Source: Brachynemurus nebulosus (Eukaryota > Arthropoda > Insecta > Neuroptera > Myrmeleontidae). From it: 64,000 nt of DNA. The notes beneath the pieces are model-generated. The model had not been told where the DNA came from, did not search any database, and saw only the letters and a program-made list of their open reading frames with translations. The stretch lies in assembly GCA_035578155.1 (NCBI GenBank), contig JAPWDM010000001.1:76248972-76312971 (forward strand), in the 5' to 3' direction. Of the stretch, positions 34,377-46,704 are shown piece by piece; the first letter of the stretch is position 1, and the number at the start of each line of letters is the position of its first letter. Position numbers and translations under genes: made by a program.

Positions 34377-35669
34377 TTTTAAATAATAAAAAAAAAAATG
34401 AAAATTAAATCTTGTTTTTTTTTACTAGGTTGTGTAAACACTCGTAGGTATTTACTCGTATTACTATCTATTGAACTAATATGTACCACATCGTCCAAAA
34501 AAAAGTCAACACAGTTTTTCACAATTTCTGATTAAAATATGTTTATGAAATATTACTTTAGGTTTTTGCACTTTTATAGTTTTTGATATCACAAAACAAC
34601 ATTACGACTGTTACAAAAAACATAACTTTGACAATGTAAAAACAGCATTACACAATATTGATTTAGCGCTATGAAAATCACGAAAAATTTAACTAAATGG
34701 CCAATTGATACACTGTTTTAACCACTTATACACTTATATAGAAAACTAAACATGGTACAGAATGGAGCATAGTGTCACAATTTTACTTGACATCCTCCAT
34801 CAATCGGTTTAATAATAACAAACAAATTACATTAAAAACAAAATTTATAAACTGCACTAAAAATTCAAAACACAAAAAGATGAAAAATTACAATTTCGCA
34901 AAAGAAAATTCCTTTTGGTTGTAAGTAACTTATTAAAAATCAAAAACATTTTTCTTTTGATTATCAACAGACGAGAAAATGAATTTTAATTGTTGCGTCC
35001 ATAAATGTAATAAAAATAGTATTAGTAGTTATTAGCCTATTATACACACACGTACAACACAATACACATACATACATAGTTTGCAAGCTATGAACTATGA
35101 AATAAAAAATAAGAAACAAAGAGACAAATATATTATCTGACAATCAAAGACACCAGTATCTGTCAAAAGCCATAAAAGTTATTTATTGTTAAAACTTAAA
35201 AAAAAAATTTTCGAAGGCTTGAGATCATCAATTCATCATTCATCAACACTCGACCATTAATAAAAAAAATATGTCTTTCATACACATACACACATAAGTA
35301 AGTATCGGATCTATGTGTGCGTGTATAATATAAACAATACATACATATAGATAGCATTGTACGAATAAAATAAAACAAGATCTTGTTTGCTTATTATTAT
35401 AAAGTCAGTATTATATGATAACAATTTATTAACTATTTAAATTTATAAATAGGTACCAACATAGGTATTTTTATAGTATGTACACAATAACAAAAACTGA
35501 AATGTAAAAGATTTGTGATTGTATAATCAAATTATAATATACATGGTAACTAAAACCTGATTAGCACGTTGACGGTTATAACTTATAATGACGAAACGCC
35601 CAGTTAGTACACTATTTTAACAATTAGTTAATACATTTTATATGGAATTATTGATGCGGTACAGTGTTA
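34377..35669. other. Spacer, no gene seen
   Basis: AT-rich, with some ACACATACATACA simple repeat near 35050. No supported feature. Confidence 0.5.
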
Positions 35670-36129
35670 GGTCCGATTTACATTAACGCTCTGTTCTCAC
35701 TCCGATATCACTCCGCTCCAGGTTCGATAAAATATTCTTACACAATAAACAATGAGTGTATTCACATCATCGCTCTGATATCGGTCCGATATCAGTCGCG
35801 GTTCGCTCCCGTTTCAATGCCACTCCAATACCAATACCACTCAGGTAATATTTTATTGGAGCGATATCAGACTTGTTATGGCTTGTACCTATAGTGTAAA
35901 CACTTTTTTTATTCCACTCCACTCCACTTGCATTCAGTTGTTATGAAAAGATATTTGTATCGAACTCAGACCGAACTGGGAGTGTACCCAGAGTGGCATT
36001 ATAATGTGAATAGAGAACGAATGGGTACCAGCATGATATTAGCACTGTAATGTGAACACAACAAGATTATATAGAATCGGGAGCGTAATGATATCGGAGT
36101 GAGAGTGGAGTGATAATGTAAATCGGGCC
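35670..36129. mobile_element. 460-bp Harbinger-like MITE with TTA duplication
   Basis: The ends GGTCCGATTTACATTA and TAATGTAAATCGGGCC are mirrored. Long arms rich in CACTCCGATATC words follow. TTA flanks both ends (35667-35669, 36130-36132), as for PIF/Harbinger. Confidence 0.85.
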
Positions 36130-37245
36130 TTAGTGGCAGTTAGTCAAGTTCCATTTGACTCTTTACAGCATCTACTACTATTAAGGTGTTAACATATTAT
36201 TATTCTGTTTTTCAAGAAAATTTTAAAATGCTATTTTAATACTGACTTCATAATAATTATTTTAAAAAAAATTTTAATGTTTATTTTTGTTAGGTACCTG
36301 TATGGAGAAGGCAATACTAATATGTACATATATGTGATGAATTCATCAAGTGTGTATTGCATATGCTATAAGTTAGGGTTCTTTAATGATTAATGATTTT
36401 CACTTCAGGATAAAATATAGGACATAACATTATTTACAGATTATTTAAAAAAAAAAATGATAAATATATTAGACAATGTTACTTGTGCGTGTGTTACTAC
36501 GTAATAATTACGTGTAATTCGTTTCGCTATGTCTCTTAAAGAAATACATCAACTTTGGTGTACAATAGTTGTTAAAAGGACCTTAACTTCATTTTAAAAG
36601 ATCTTTCTAACACTATCCTGCGCCACAGGGTATTTCTATTGGAATTGCATTTTGGAAAATATTTCATTTACTGTTAATTATTTTCTATAAATTACTTTTA
36701 AATTTTCGAAAATTTGGTTGCTTATATCTCTGGAACTTATTGAGACAGATTAACTGAAATAATTTTAATTGAGTGTTTTTAATAAATATTAGTGCCTGTA
36801 ATTTTTCTGACTTTTTGAATAACCAATTTAACATTTTTCGGTAGAAAGAAAAAAAAAGTTTTAACCTCAGTATTTTGTAAACAGAGTTAAAAATTAATAA
36901 AAAATGGTAAAAGAAACCTTTATTTTACGAATAATTTCTAGCGATACTCCATACAATGGGGTAAGTTTTAAAAATGTTTTAATTTTAATCTCCACTTTCT
37001 AATACAAAATGAACCAACCTACATCAATCAATTATAAGTTTTTAAATTTTTCTTCGGAACCCTAAAAAGATACTTAAATGTGACTGATAATAGTGATAAT
37101 TGTACTACGTACATAATATGTTTGTGTGTGTTTTGTCTAGCAGATATATTCCCATCATAAAAAAATCGGCCATCAAATGCCAACATGTTTTGAATCGTTT
37201 CAAGGATAATAAACATTTTGTGATTTTCAAATATGTATGATTATA
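36130..37245. other. Spacer, no gene seen
   Basis: AT-rich sequence; nothing recognised on either strand. Confidence 0.5.
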
Positions 37246-38003
37246 GGTTTGTTCCAGCATGCTATATTTGACAGTACGTCTGTTTACATGCACCAAATTA
37301 CAAACTTGTTATTGACTGTCTAAATTGTCGAAGGATTTTTGAATATATGTAGTGTTTTTCTTTTACTTATGGCTATTTCTATCTTTTTCCGGTTTAAAGA
37401 CAACGGTTTACAGGTTAACTGTTTAATGTACAGAAATTGAAAATTTCAAACTAGATAAACAAATTTTATAAGTATAATTATTAATAGAGATTTAAAAAAA
37501 GAAAAAAATTAAAGAAATTAATTTCTGTTTTCTAGATAATTATATTAAAAATGTAGGTTAACAAAATTTCGAGCTACACGCATAAATTTTATTTTAACAT
37601 GTCTTATTACTGAAATTCTTATAAACTGAAATACAATTTTATTTAATACTTAGAGTGTTACTTTATGATATTCCATATTTGTTTTATTTATTTAATTTTA
37701 GTGAAAATATAAACGATATGAGTGATATGAGGAAACAACTCTAATTTTCACTATTCATCTCTGCTGAAACAGAGAACGAAATAATTCGATTATTATTTCA
37801 TTACCAAAAAATTCGAATTAAAAGTTATACTTACGACACTGTGGAAGAAGACATTATGTATTAAATGCCAACAATTGTTTTTAAATATACCAGCACTAGG
37901 TACATTACAAACATGTTTGTGACTTGTTTATTGTCGTGCATGGGCATAAATAAATCATATACATGTTTTATACTTTGTCGAAAAATGGATGTTGGAACAA
38001 ACC
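37246..38003. mobile_element. Probable 758-bp TIR element, GGTTTGTTCCARCA ends
   Basis: GGTTTGTTCCAGCATGC at the left and GGATGTTGGAACAAACC at the right are mirrored with TA on both sides. The interior has no gene. Confidence 0.55.
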
Positions 38004-38898
38004 TAGTATCAGTTGTCCTTACATTTTAAATAAATATATGACCCATAAACTGCCATTGACATAGGTATACTCGGTATACTACTAACCCAAATATTATAAA
38101 GTTTTTTGTAACAGTAATCACATATACGTACATAAAAATTTAAGAAAGATTCTAATTAGGTAACAGATTGTTTAAAATCAATTTTTTTATAGAAACTTTT
38201 GAAATCTTTAGTGTACAATATACTTATATTTTCTTTACTTTTGTATCAATAGGTACAAATTTAAAATGAAAGTTTTAACAAGAAAAACTAATATTTATCT
38301 TATTTTTGGAATAATGAAAAAATATTCTCTTAAAGAAATTGCATTACCTGTGAGTATTTGTATGATTAACAAGTAGACAGTATCTACTAAACAAAAAAAT
38401 AATACTATAATGTTCGGTATAATTTTCAATTTGGATTGGTTAATTAACTATAATAATTGTTTTTATCTATTTTAAAACATAGTAATTCATTTAATTTATA
38501 ATTAACTACTATAGATATTTCAAATTATAATTTTTTTTAACTTATGCTGAACTAAATTTCGTATTTTGGTATGAAATATGAGGTGAAATTGTTTTGCTAC
38601 AAATTTTGTTCAAATTTTTTTGGACGCTGCTGTACAGGTATTTTCAAAAGATGCCATAAATAAGTACATAAACATATTTTGTTGACAAAAAGTTCAACAT
38701 TCAAAAAACCAAAAACAAAACATATGTTAGACAGTCAGAGCCTGATTAAGGTTTTTTTTCTTGGGGCCATTTTTTAACACGTTTTTGACGATCAAATATT
38801 TCTGAAATGAAACTTGATCGGGACAAATTAACTAGCAAAACTTAATTAGTAAATTGAGACCTTTCTCCCCTATTTTTTCGGAGAGTTATATATTCTAC

Positions 38899-38985
<87 letters not shown>

Positions 38986-39391
38986 TCTTGTAGTCCAATT
39001 GTTTCAACTTATGAGTTAATGTGATAGATTTGAAGTCAAAATCAAATTGCCGACTTTAAAAAATTAAATTTAAAAGTTTAAAATTATAACTCATTTAAAT
39101 TTGAAAGTTAAAAAAATACGTTCAAAATTGAATATCTTGAATGATAAAAATTATAAAACTAGCTGTTGTTTCTTGGACAACGTTCTATGTTTACACGTAT
39201 CCTATACTTTCGAATGTATAATATTAGAAATAGATAAAAGAAGAAATGAAATGAGTCATAGGCCAGGTGTATTATGTGATCTTGTAACTCCAAAGCATCC
39301 TCTCACCGTTCTTGTTTTCTATGGTATACTTTGTGAGTATAAAACTTCCTAATAAGATGAGCATGTATTAGTTTCTTTTCTGGAATTTCTA
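38004..39391. other. Spacer including a (TA)n tract at 38903-38984
   Basis: AT-rich. The (TA)n follows GAGAGTTATATATTCTACACC, a word shared with the 34177 MITE family. One 83-codon frame at 39101 has no recognisable motif; a possible GTGAGT donor lies at 39329. Confidence 0.5.
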
Positions 39392-39392
39392 A

Positions 39393-39506
39393 TATGAGAA
39401 TGAGTGGGAACCAAATGCATCTTCCAATGAGAGTGAAGGTGAAGATAATTCGGAGTTACAAAGTAGTGATTCCGAAGATTCAGTCTCTGAAGATGATGAA
39501 CAATAA
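39393..39506 (+). other. Acidic coding-like fragment, 37 codons
   Basis: An open frame ends in two consecutive TAA codons and is strongly acidic (ENEWEPNASS, then Ser/Glu/Asp-rich, ending SEDDEQ). It looks like a real protein C-terminus, but no start or family is visible. It is in the same frame as the ORF at 39510. Confidence 0.35.
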
Positions 39507-39509
39507 TAA

Positions 39510-39902
39510 ACATTAACTTACCTTTATATTAGGTCATCCGATATTGCGTATAAAGGTGGATACCATGAAAAAAATTTATTAGCTAAGTGCGGTTACACTT
39601 ATTTGGGTTTTGATCTTGAACTTTTAGATTTTCCTAAAGCGATTAATATTGTTGCTCAAAATCGTGATGTTTTGTTACATGCATATAGAAATTATATTAC
39701 GTGTCGTCGACATCAAGATGTTAAACCGTTTATAAAATCGAAAAATAGTTTTGATGATTATTTGGATGATCTACCTAATATGGATAACACAACTTACATA
39801 TCCAAAATAGTTCCGATTCATTGTCCTCAATTTGAAATTTATGTATTCAATTTTTATTTAGAACAATTATTAAGAGAATATAATGAAATATTTCGTTTTT
39901 AA
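39510..39902 (+). CDS. Unrecognised coding-like ORF, possibly a 3' exon
   Basis: I do not recognise this protein. The frame is open from 39510 to a TAA at 39900-39902, about 130 codons, with balanced amino-acid composition unlike the AT-driven junk frames around it. It includes GGYHEKNLLAKCGYTYLGFD, RNYITCRRHQDVKPF, FDDYLDDLPNMD and a C-terminus FYLEQLLREYNEIFRF. There is no convincing ATG. TATATTAG at 39525-39532 would be a reasonable splice acceptor, making 39533-39902 a terminal exon. It lies inside the pogo-bounded stack between the inverted arms at 30010 and 40138, so it may be cargo of a large element or a captured host exon. No transmembrane segment or zinc-binding pattern is evident. 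Confidence 0.4.
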   Translation, partial: TLTYLYIRSSDIAYKGGYHEKNLLAKCGYTYLGFDLELLDFPKAINIVAQNRDVLLHAYRNYITCRRHQDVKPFIKSKNSFDDYLDDLPNMDNTTYISKIVPIHCPQFEIYVFNFYLEQLLREYNEIFRF

Positions 39903-40137
39903 AATTTAGTTTTAAAATTGTTTGAAATGTCTGTGTATATTTATGTATAAACTTAATTCTGTAATCTCTCTAATTGTAAGTATATCCACATATTTAATAA
40001 TTTGAATCTTACATATGCGCTTAAGGTACTATGTACTTACTGCTGAAGTGAAACAAACAGGTTGTCGGTACTGTAGTAGTGTAGTGTTTTCGCCTATTTC
40101 TTTATACGATTAGCTATATAGTAGTAGTACATATATG

Positions 40138-40543
40138 GTTGCAAGAAATCCCCATCTTTGGTGCGTCCGACTGCGCATGTGCCCCTTGAAAATTGTCCGA
40201 CAAGGTTACTACATTATTTTTAAAATTTTTTTATGATGGATACTGTAAAAATCAGCCGTGTGGTAATAAATTTTTTTTTTGCATAACCTTAACATCTTTC
40301 GCGTGACCGATGCGTCAAACGACCCAATATTTTTGTTCGACAAATTTCTTTTTCCTTTTTATTTGATACAAATTATTGATTAAAGTAAAAATTACAATTG
40401 TGGTAATAAATTTTTTTCTCGCATAAGATTGACGACTTTTTGATAGCTTGAGAGACAAACGCCCCACTACCATACTGCGCTAGGCTCAAAATTTGTTCGA
40501 CTCTACCCAAATAACAAATACACAAAGTTTCGACAGTGAAAAT
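40138..40543 (-). repeat. Inverted arm B (pair with 30010-30382)
   Basis: Reverse-complement partner of arm A, running from TTGCAAGAAATCCCCATC to CAAAGTTTCGACAG. Together the arms could be TIRs of one large element or two copies of a dispersed repeat in opposite orientation. Confidence 0.85.
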
Positions 40544-42050
40544 GAACTTCTGTTTTACTAAAATAAAAAAGTGATAAAATAAATGGAATTTGAAATTCAT
40601 ATTTTGTAATCCAACATAGTGTGATATCTGTAGAAACCATCTCCTATATATACATCTATGGCTTATTTGGACATGTGTCACAACATTCGGTTGTTTCACG
40701 TCTTCTGGAATTACTTTTCTACCTACAACACACTACACTTGTGTGTGTAGTGCAGAAAACACTTTACTGTACATATTATGTGTTGTTTTTATATTTCCTC
40801 TACAGATTCACAAATGTATATTTTTTTTTTTAAAATAGGTGTATACATAGGTATAGGATCACTCTGTATCGTGCCTTGATAATTGTACTTTAGAGTGAGA
40901 CTTACCTCGCGTAGGGGTACAACTATTAAGGACCGGGTGTAATCAATGGCGCAATAGCGGCGCCTACGGAGTGCAAAGGGTTAAGAGTCCTTCGAGTTTC
41001 GAATTAACGAGAGTCGACTGTACATGGTCTATGCACAGAACACTAGAAGGAAACTAAAATCAAAATTGTGTAGATCGCTTGGAGTCATTTGGTGGTCAGT
41101 CACAGCTTAAGCGCAGTGGTTTCCAACCTTTTTGTACCTGCGCCCCCTTTTAAAAAAAAATTGTTGCGCCCCATTAATTTTTTTAACAATCTAATTTCAT
41201 AAATACTCAACTGATATTATAATTTATTTAATGGGCTACAATATAATATACAATAAATATTATGTAAAAATATACACAAAAAAATAATTATTTATTATAA
41301 GAAATAATAATTTTAATGTAAAAGCCCCCATTACCTAACACTATTTTTAGGTATTTCATTAAACTGGCTTATAAAAATTAATAAATAATTGAAACACCCA
41401 TTTTTTTTCTTAACTCTTCGCACTCAAGTAAAAAAAAGTGAGTTGTAAATAGGCTGGTAAGACATGTAGCACATGACAACGACCGACGTTCTTTTTTTGA
41501 CGAATTCTTTTGACGTTCTAACCTTGTTTCCCCAAAGTTGAATACTAAATGCGCTAAATACGTCCTCAATGCTGTTTTTATTAGTTTTTAATTTTAAAAA
41601 GATAATTCAACGTGATTTGGATTATTTTATTTACAATTTTTCTAATAAATGAATGTGTTTGCAGTTATTAAATAAAATATTCATGTAATGTGAAGTATGA
41701 GCAGTCATTACAGTTCAACATTCAGTGTCTTCAGTGTGTCATGTGATACATGTCTTATGATCCAACAGACAGAACACCTTTAAATATGGTAGAGTTAATG
41801 GACAAACCACCTTGTCATGCTGTACATGTCTTATAAGCGCAAAGGGTTAATAAGCATGAAACCAAGTTTTTTTAATCCAATGAATATGTTTTTAAAAAAT
41901 TTTGATTTATTAATGTTTTCTTTTGTAAAATGTTGACACGTATAAAAAAACGGGAAGAATATATTAACACCTTTAAAAAATCAGCACATTGACACCTAAA
42001 AAAGAACACGTATGTAACCTACATGAGTTACATCACATATATCTGCTATC

Positions 42051-42191
42051 GAATATTTAAACCATTCTGTATTTCCTACTTTGACATTCTATGTATTACT
42101 AGATGTCACTCTATGTCATACAGTATCATAGAGTGACATCTAGTAATACATAGAATATCAAAGTAGGAAATACAGAATGGTTTAAATATTC
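42051..42191. repeat. Near-perfect 65-bp-arm palindrome
   Basis: The left arm 42051-42115 and right arm 42127-42191 are exact complements except one position, with an 11-nt loop. A transcript would fold into a long dsRNA-like hairpin. Confidence 0.97.
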
Positions 42192-42471
42192 CATAAAATA
42201 AACCACCAAAATACTGTATTTTGTTTCGCCATCTATGTATTTTGTAAAGTTCTAATCAATTTTAAACTAACTTATCAAAATGGCGACAATTTTTCATTAT
42301 TAATAAAATTTTGCAACTTCAAATCAATATTTTTTTATTTACCAATTGATGATACGCTCCGAAATAAAAAAAAATATTAAAAATTTTACGATTTTAAAGC
42401 AGTAAGTAAATATTTTAGACTCAAAAAGAAATTAAAACTATTTATAATATTAATTTTTGGCCATTTTACGT

Positions 42472-43348
42472 TGTGACGATGTGGCCTTAAGCATTTATAT
42501 TATAGCGCGGAAATAGTGTTGACACCTGTTGTTGAAATTTATAAGTTTTTTTCGTATAGTTTAGTTTCAAACCACTAGTTGGTTGACTGGTGGCCCTGAT
42601 TAGATCTAACCGCGCTACGATCGTTTTGTTCAGTCGCATATATGTGGAATATTGTCATGTTTGAGATGATCGGGTTTTTAGCCAATCAAAAGGACGAGCG
42701 TTTTTTGTGACCATATATAGAAATCTAATGGGTGGATCGGAGGGCTCGTAAGGATGGGATCGACGATAATAACACACTCTTTGTCTAGTGTTAAAACAGC
42801 AAAGACGTCATGAATATCATTTCAACAATTAAAAAATTAAAATTATATCAATAATAACTTAGATTTATTAAATATTATAAAATTATAAAGACACTCTTTG
42901 TCTAAAGTTCAAATAGCAAAGATGTCATTAATATTATTAAACAATAAAATATCACTAATACAAATTAAATTAAAAATAACAAAAATTTATTAAATAATAT
43001 AAAAAAAAAATTAAATAATATTATATAAGAATAAATATTATACAAAATTTTATAAATATATTTAAATAAAAAATATTAAAAGGAAACTAGATTAATAAAT
43101 AAAAATTTATATAAAAACTATCTATTCAAAAAATTATATTTCAAAAATTTTAATAAACAATTTATTATAAATTAATCGGTGTTTTATATTCTTACGAACC
43201 CGTTAAACGACCTTTGGACTAGAAATCCAACAATCAATAGTATTTTATCAGGGACAAAACAACAAAATACATAACAACATAACAGTAATTCAAATTATAC
43301 GCGCGAAAAACAGTAGTTTAACGTATCGTGGTAGCGGAAACCGCTACA
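42472..43348 (+). repeat. Solo LTR of the gag-only retroelement family
   Basis: TGTGACG...GCTACA, 877 bp, clearly homologous to the LTRs at 45876 and 51856 but more diverged. The 4-bp duplication ACGT is perfect (42468-42471, 43349-43352). No internal region remains. Confidence 0.92.
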
Positions 43349-43405
43349 ACGTACATGATTTTACTTACATACAAAGGTTATATCTGTACTCCATAGAAAT
43401 ACACA

Positions 43406-44264
43406 TAAGGTAACGGGCCTAGTTTCTGACTCTTTAAGAGTGACGGCTGAGGTTAAACGACAGTAACAAATATAAGTTTAAACTTAAGAGACAATTAATA
43501 ATTTTATCAACTAGTTTATGGCTTTCAAAATAAAGTCATACAAGTAAAATAATTATTTGAATTGAATTAATAATTTAAATTAATGTTTTAAAAATTGACA
43601 AAAAGGACCCAGTTTCTGACCTTCAAAATTTCTCATGTGACAGTTTTTGACCCTGACAGTGGCCTAGTTTCTGATCCTTAAATTTAAAAATACAGTTTTT
43701 TAAAATTTAATTTATAAATAATTTTTTATTGATAAAAATGAATGTTTAATGTTATATACGTTATGAAAAATAACAAAAACTAATCGAAGATAACTATAAA
43801 TAACAAAATAACTAACAAAAACTGGTTAGAATTTAATTGGGCCATACCACTTTAGAAGTGAGCCTAGTAATTGACCCTCATATTTCAATAATAAAAATCA
43901 TTCTAAGATATTTTATAAATATTTTAAAATAAATTTTAAACAAATATTAACCTGCTCATATATTTTTAATTAAGTTTTCATACTTACATGATGAATATTG
44001 CACAGATCAAAATGAGTACTTTGTAACATAAACTGTTAGGAAACTACCAAAAAAATAGTTTTTACACACATTTTAAACTTAAAATTTTTTTTTTTATTTA
44101 GTTAATATATTCTAAACTTTTTAAATTGCTGTTCATTAGACACAGAATAGATTACTTTAAATTAAGAATTTATTTTTTTTCTTATTTAAAATATAGTTTT
44201 TTTATTAATTTATAACAAAGTTGAAAAGTTCAGAAACTGGGCCAGGGTCAATTACCGGGTCTTT

Positions 44265-44272
<8 letters not shown>
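43406..44272. mobile_element. TA-flanked TIR element, TAAGGTAA ends
   Basis: The left end TAAGGTAACGGGCC and right end ACCGGGTCTTTTACCTTA are mirrored. Inside, words such as GGCCTAGTTTCTGA and AATTGACCCT recur several times. It abuts (TA)n at 44272-44338. No gene. Confidence 0.65.

Positions 44273-44338
<66 letters not shown>
44272..44338. repeat. (TA)n microsatellite
   Basis: About 67 bp of pure TA. Confidence 0.97.
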
Positions 44339-44342
<4 letters not shown>

Positions 44343-44795
44343 CATATTTAAATTAAATAAAAGGATGAGTTAGCTCTTATAATCTCTTAACTGGACTAAT
44401 AAAAATTATTTATATAGTTTTATTGCGCTAACTTCGAAAATTAACTGGAAAATGTTGAAATTTATAATGCATGCGTTTCTATGAATAAGCATTGATCAAA
44501 CGCAAAAGAGACACATTCAGCAAAAACTGTTTAATATATATAAATGTATTTCTTTAATTAAGTAAGGAAATATTAAATGTGAGGTGGATTTAAATTGAAA
44601 AATAATCATTCTATTAATAATAATTTTTGTTATCAGACGTTTCTTTCAGAAATAACTTCATTAATATGTAAATGTCAAAACTGTTTTTTTATTGGATCGT
44701 GTTTTGGTATAAGGGATTTTACGTTAAATGTAATAAAAACCAATCTTACAAAAATACAAAAAAAGAATATATAATTAATACAACATTATAAAAAT

Positions 44796-45128
44796 TTAAT
44801 GCAACGGTTGAGCCTGTTTTTCAGCACAAATTTTTTCAAACCGTGGTATCATTGAAGAAATCGCGGTTCTCAGTTCCTTTTCAATCACTAAGCGAAATCG
44901 ATACTTTGTTTTTAAGACAGCTACTGTAGAAAAACCAGTTTCACATAGGTAAGATGTTACAAATGGTAATAAAATTTCTAAAGGTTTGTTTGTCAAAGTA
45001 GGAAAATCGTCCTTTACTCGTAGCCAAAACGTAACAATATTATTTTCGTCTTGAAACATCTGCTTTAATGTGCTATCGAAAGCGAGATGTTTTCGTTTCA
45101 GCAAGGATATGGAAGGATGTTTTAACAT
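44796..45128 (-). pseudogene. hAT transposase C-terminus (ZBED5/FAM200-like)
   Basis: The 110-residue frame includes FWLRVKDDFPTLTNKPLEIL, LLPFVTSYLCETGFSTVAVL and RTAISSMIPRFEKICAEKQA, the hallmark hAT dimerisation block of ZBED5/FAM200-type transposases. The family protein is several hundred residues; the BED finger and catalytic domain are missing. Its position near the right TIR of 41114-45299, on the minus strand, fits an internally deleted copy. Confidence 0.85.
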
Positions 45129-45299
45129 TTGTACCCGAAAAATTCGCGGCGAGGATTGTGGATTACGTATACCTATTTTACTGATTCATTTTTTTGACAC
45201 CTATTCGACTTTTTTGGTTTGTATTCGAAAATGATATTTTGGAAACAGTTGCATGCCCCCCTTACAACAGTCTCGCGCCCCACAGGTTGGAAACCACTG

Positions 45300-45875
45300 G
45301 CTTAAGGTGATTAGTCGTGCATCCAAGGGGCCAAACTACTATGTGTATCAAACTGTTTCCCCTGTCGCCAGTGAGTGACGTAGCACAGCACACATACAAC
45401 CAAAACACATGATGTATGGTATAACGGTTGGGCGCTTCTTCTATAAAGGTTGGGCGCTTTTTGACTATATTTTAAACTTGATTTTGGCGCCGAAAATCTC
45501 AATATATTGTTGTTTACTTTAATTGTTGGATGCCATTATTTATATTTGTCCCTGAATTCGTGGGTTACTCGTGAGGAATAATCCTCCGGAGACCAGCATT
45601 ACGCGTGGCGGTTTGTGTCGACAGTTTTCCGTTGATAAAATAGGTAGTCAGTAGATGGTTAAATTTTGGTATTTAAATAATAAACGTTTATTTTCCTTTA
45701 AATATTTTATATTTATTACATTTTAAGCACTTTCAGTTATATTTCAAACGTTTATAAAAAATTTTTTACAGAAAAATTAATTTAAATATTGTTTAAATCT
45801 TTTAATAAGGAAAATTGTGACTCACGTAAAAAATTACGTCTGAACCAATATAAGGTCAGTTAGTGAGTGAGGGAT
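45300..45875. other. Spacer between hAT and gag-only element
   Basis: No gene. It contains a 33-bp word (45387-45419, from AGCACACATAC) that recurs at about 53190 on the other side of the retroelement. Confidence 0.5.
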
Positions 45876-46596
45876 TGTGACAGTATGGCCTTAAACATTT
45901 AAACTGAAGCGCGGAATTAGTGTCGACACCTGTTGGTGAAATCTATAAGCTTTTTCGTATAGTTTAGTTTCAAACCATTAGTTGGTTGACTAACGACCCT
46001 TAATAGATCTAACCGCGCTACTATCGTTCTGTTCAGTACGTATATAAAGTATATTGTGATAAGGGAGAGAGAGAGGTTTTGAGCCAATCAGAGGACGAGC
46101 GTCTTTTGTGACCATATATGGTGATCTAAAGAGTAGATCGGATGGAAGTAAGGATTGGATCGTGGATAAAAAGATACTCTTTGGCTAGTGTTTAAACAGC
46201 AAAGACGTCATTACAACAATTAAATTAAAATTATATCAATAATAACTTAGATTTATTAAATATTATAAAATTATAAATATACTCTTTGTCTAGTATTAAA
46301 ACAGCAAAGACGTCAATAATAACTTAGATTTATTAAATATTATAAAATTATAAATACACTCTTTGTCTGATATTCAAACAACAAAGACGTCATTAATTGG
46401 ATACTCTTTAATATTGAACTCTTTGGCTGATTAGTATTTTAATATTATTTCAACAATAAAATATGAATAACATAAATTAAATTAAAATATAACAAAATTA
46501 TATTAAATAAAATAAAAAATTAAATAATATTATACAAAATCTTATAAATATATTTAAATAAAAAAAAAAAATAGTAAAAAGAAAAAAACCGCTACA
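45876..46596 (+). repeat. 5' LTR (internally deleted)
   Basis: Identical by eye to 51856-52535 for about 680 bp, then missing about 240 bp present in the 3' LTR. It rejoins at AACCGCTACA. The following bases (TATAGCATCC) are not a TGG-type primer-binding site. Confidence 0.9.
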
Positions 46597-46704
46597 TATA
46601 GCATCCACGGGGTAATAGAATATAAATTTATGTTGTTTATGTGAACATTATCGATCGGAACTTTGTGTTTTGAAAAATTTTTGACTTTCGTGAGTTGCAT
46701 CAAA

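Larger units (their letters stand above)
28730..41020. mobile_element. Pogo/Tigger-like shell with TA duplication, filled by nested elements
   Basis: The left end CAGTACACTCTCGTTAATTC and right end GAATTAACGAGAGTCGACTG form the pogo-type TIR, with TA on each side (TGTA before, TACA after). Subterminal words such as GCGATAATTCGAACCTCTCT recur at 29900. No pogo transposase was found. The 12.3 kb between the ends is a stack of other insertions, so these may be the ends of one greatly expanded MITE or of two separate copies. Confidence 0.6.
41114..45299. mobile_element. hAT element (ZBED5/FAM200-like), nested insertions
   Basis: The TIRs CAGTGGTTTCCAACCT and AGGTTGGAAACCACTG are perfect over 16 bp. 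GCTTAAG occurs just outside on both sides, consistent with a slightly eroded duplication. A transposase C-terminus lies at 44796-45128 on the minus strand. The middle has been filled by a hairpin repeat, a solo LTR and a TA-flanked element. Confidence 0.8.

Noticed and set aside
39101..39352. 83-codon frame as an upstream exon of the orphan ORF
   Set aside because: A possible donor (GTGAGT, 39329) exists, but phase and family support are lacking.
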